In this document: positions 5,309-6,267 of the stretch, piece by piece | Layout of the letters: every line of letters starts with the position of its first letter | Position numbering within the stretch: the stretch's first letter is position 1 | DNA from: Chloroflexota bacterium | Lineage (GTDB): Bacteria; Chloroflexota; Dehalococcoidia; Tepidiformales; Tepidiformaceae | DNA: 6,267 nt | Direction of reading: 5' to 3' | Assembly: GCA_021823905.1 (NCBI GenBank) | Contig: JAKALX010000232.1 | Span: 1 to 6,267 of the forward strand | Position numbers and translations under genes: made by a program | Notes under the pieces: model-generated | The model's database searches: none | Seen by the model: only the letters and a program-made list of their open reading frames with translations | What the model was told of the DNA's origin: nothing

Positions 5309-6264
5309 TTCACGCGCTGATCTCGGGAGTGGCGACGTTCCTGATCGCGGTGGTGCTGGGGCGGCCGATTCTCCTCTACCTGCGCGCCCAGAAGGCGGGA
5401 AAGAGCATCAGCGAGTACCAGCCGGAGTCGCACCAGAAGAAGGCGGGCACGCCAACGTTCGGCGGGCTGATGATCTGGGCGCCAACGCTGATCGTGACCG
5501 CGGTGGCGGTGGACTGGTGGAAGCACAATTCGATCCTGCTGCCGCTGGCGATGATCGGGGTGACGGGAGCGGCGGGATTCGTGGACGACCTGGGGACGCT
5601 GCAGCACCGACGGCAGACGGGGCTTTCCTGGCGGTTCAAGATCGGCTTTCTGACGTTGCTGGCGATCGGCGCGGCGTTCGTGCTTTACGAAAGAATTGGG
5701 GTGCAGTCGATCGCGATCCCGTGGCAGGGAAAATACGAGCTGGGCATCTGGTACATCCCGATCGCGATCGGAGTAATCGTCGGGACGACGACCGGCGTTG
5801 CGATCACGGACGGATTGGACGCGCTGGCCGGCGGGACGACGCTGATCGCATTCATCGCCTACGGGATCCTGGGGTTCATCCAGGGCCAGCAGTACGTGGC
5901 AACGTTCGCGTTCATCGTCGCGGGGGCGAACCTGGGGTTCGTCTGGTACAACGCGCACCCGGCGATGGTGATCATGGGCGACACCGGGGCGCTCGCCCTC
6001 GGCTCCAGCCTGGCGGTGGTGGCGTTGATGACGGGGCAGTGGCTGCTGCTGCCGATTATCGCCATTGTGCCGATGGCTGAAATGTTCAGCGTGATTTTAC
6101 AGGTGGCCTATTTCAAAGCGACCAAAGGTCAGCGGTTGTTCCGCCGTGCGCCTATTCATCACCATTTCCAGCTTAGCGGCTGGAGCGAAACGCAGATTGT
6201 CCAGCGTTTCTGGCTGATCGGTTTGCTGGCCGCCATGATCGGCGTCGCGCTGGCGCTGTTGTGA
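5305..6264 (+). CDS. mraY: MraY, phospho-N-acetylmuramoyl-pentapeptide transferase
   Basis: A 319-residue polytopic membrane enzyme, close to the shorter Gram-positive-type MraY length (E. coli is about 360). It transfers phospho-MurNAc-pentapeptide from UDP to undecaprenyl phosphate at the inner face of the membrane, making lipid I. Motifs: K-A-G-T-P-T-F-G-G near residue 50; GFVDDLGTL with the metal/substrate aspartates Asp94 and Asp95; AITDGLDALAGG (166-177); GFVWYNAHPAMVIMGDTG (211-228) with the catalytic-type Asp226; and APIHHHFQL (282-290) with the histidine triplet 285-287. About ten hydrophobic segments are visible. Leu96 replaces the common Tyr after D-D, and Ala166 replaces the usual Asn before (L/I)TDGLD. 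The ATG overlaps the murF stop. From about 6055 to the stop, codon use and GC change sharply although the protein stays in frame and keeps family motifs. The next gene, if any, lies beyond the window. Confidence 0.96.
   Translation: MIHALISGVATFLIAVVLGRPILLYLRAQKAGKSISEYQPESHQKKAGTPTFGGLMIWAPTLIVTAVAVDWWKHNSILLPLAMIGVTGAAGFVDDLGTLQHRRQTGLSWRFKIGFLTLLAIGAAFVLYERIGVQSIAIPWQGKYELGIWYIPIAIGVIVGTTTGVAITDGLDALAGGTTLIAFIAYGILGFIQGQQYVATFAFIVAGANLGFVWYNAHPAMVIMGDTGALALGSSLAVVALMTGQWLLLPIIAIVPMAEMFSVILQVAYFKATKGQRLFRRAPIHHHFQLSGWSETQIVQRFWLIGLLAAMIGVALALL
6055..6264 (+). other. Compositionally distinct 3' segment of mraY
   Basis: By hand count, 20 of the last 69 sense codons (29%) end in A or T, against 24 of the preceding 250 (10%). 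GC falls to about 56% over 6061-6267 from about 68% over 5941-6060. Isoleucine is ATT in five of eight cases here but almost always ATC before, and CGT arginine codons first appear in mraY here. The boundary is near codon 251. Causes could be recombination with a relative of lower GC, an assembly junction, or local selection at the gene end. Confidence 0.65.
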
Positions 6265-6267
6265 GAA

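Noticed and set aside
1..6267. Search for CRISPR arrays, tRNAs, insertion sequences, att sites and terminators.
   Set aside because: No repeated spacers, tRNA-like cloverleafs, transposase sequences, terminal repeats or hairpins with U-tracts were seen; nearly all of the window is coding.

Overview
This is one nearly gap-free stretch of a bacterial division and cell wall (dcw) cluster, all on the + strand: mraZ, rsmH (mraW), an ftsL-like gene, a class B penicillin-binding protein (ftsI type), murF and mraY. The 5' end of a divergent molybdopterin-biosynthesis (MogA/MoaB family) gene lies on the - strand at the left edge. The DNA is GC-rich with strong G/C preference at third codon positions. 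The organism is a bacterium that makes peptidoglycan. The style of the MurF and MraY motifs, and the lack of PASTA domains on the penicillin-binding protein, would suit a GC-rich member of Chloroflexota, but that is a tentative impression with no database support.

Layout: positions 1-165 (- strand) hold the first 55 codons of the MogA/MoaB-like gene. Positions 166-361 are the divergent intergenic region. It contains a plausible sigma-70 promoter (TTGACA at 230-235, TACCCT at 254-259) followed by three TGGGG repeats at exactly 10-bp spacing (265, 275, 285). This is the layout described for MraZ operators, so mraZ probably autoregulates the operon. mraZ (362-760) is followed after 1 nt by rsmH (762-1724), then after 2 nt by the ftsL-like gene (1727-2155). 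A 58-nt gap with a strong potential hairpin precedes the PBP gene (2214-3935). murF starts at a TTG overlapping the PBP stop (3932-5308), and mraY starts at an ATGA overlap (5305-6264). The window ends 3 nt after the mraY stop.

How the genes fit together: MraZ is the transcriptional regulator and RsmH methylates 16S rRNA. The FtsL-like protein and the FtsI-type transpeptidase belong to the septal synthesis machinery. MurF finishes the UDP-MurNAc-pentapeptide, and MraY transfers the phospho-MurNAc-pentapeptide to undecaprenyl phosphate to give lipid I. murE, usual between ftsI and murF, is absent from its expected place.

I did not find an undescribed system here. The points most worth a second look are the 10-bp-phased MraZ operator, an abrupt codon-usage and GC shift in the last ~207 bases of mraY (a possible recombination or assembly junction), a similar patch inside rsmH, the missing murE together with non-consensus MurF motifs, and the hairpin before the PBP ribosome binding site. 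There are no tRNAs, rRNAs, CRISPR arrays, insertion sequences or clear rho-independent terminators.
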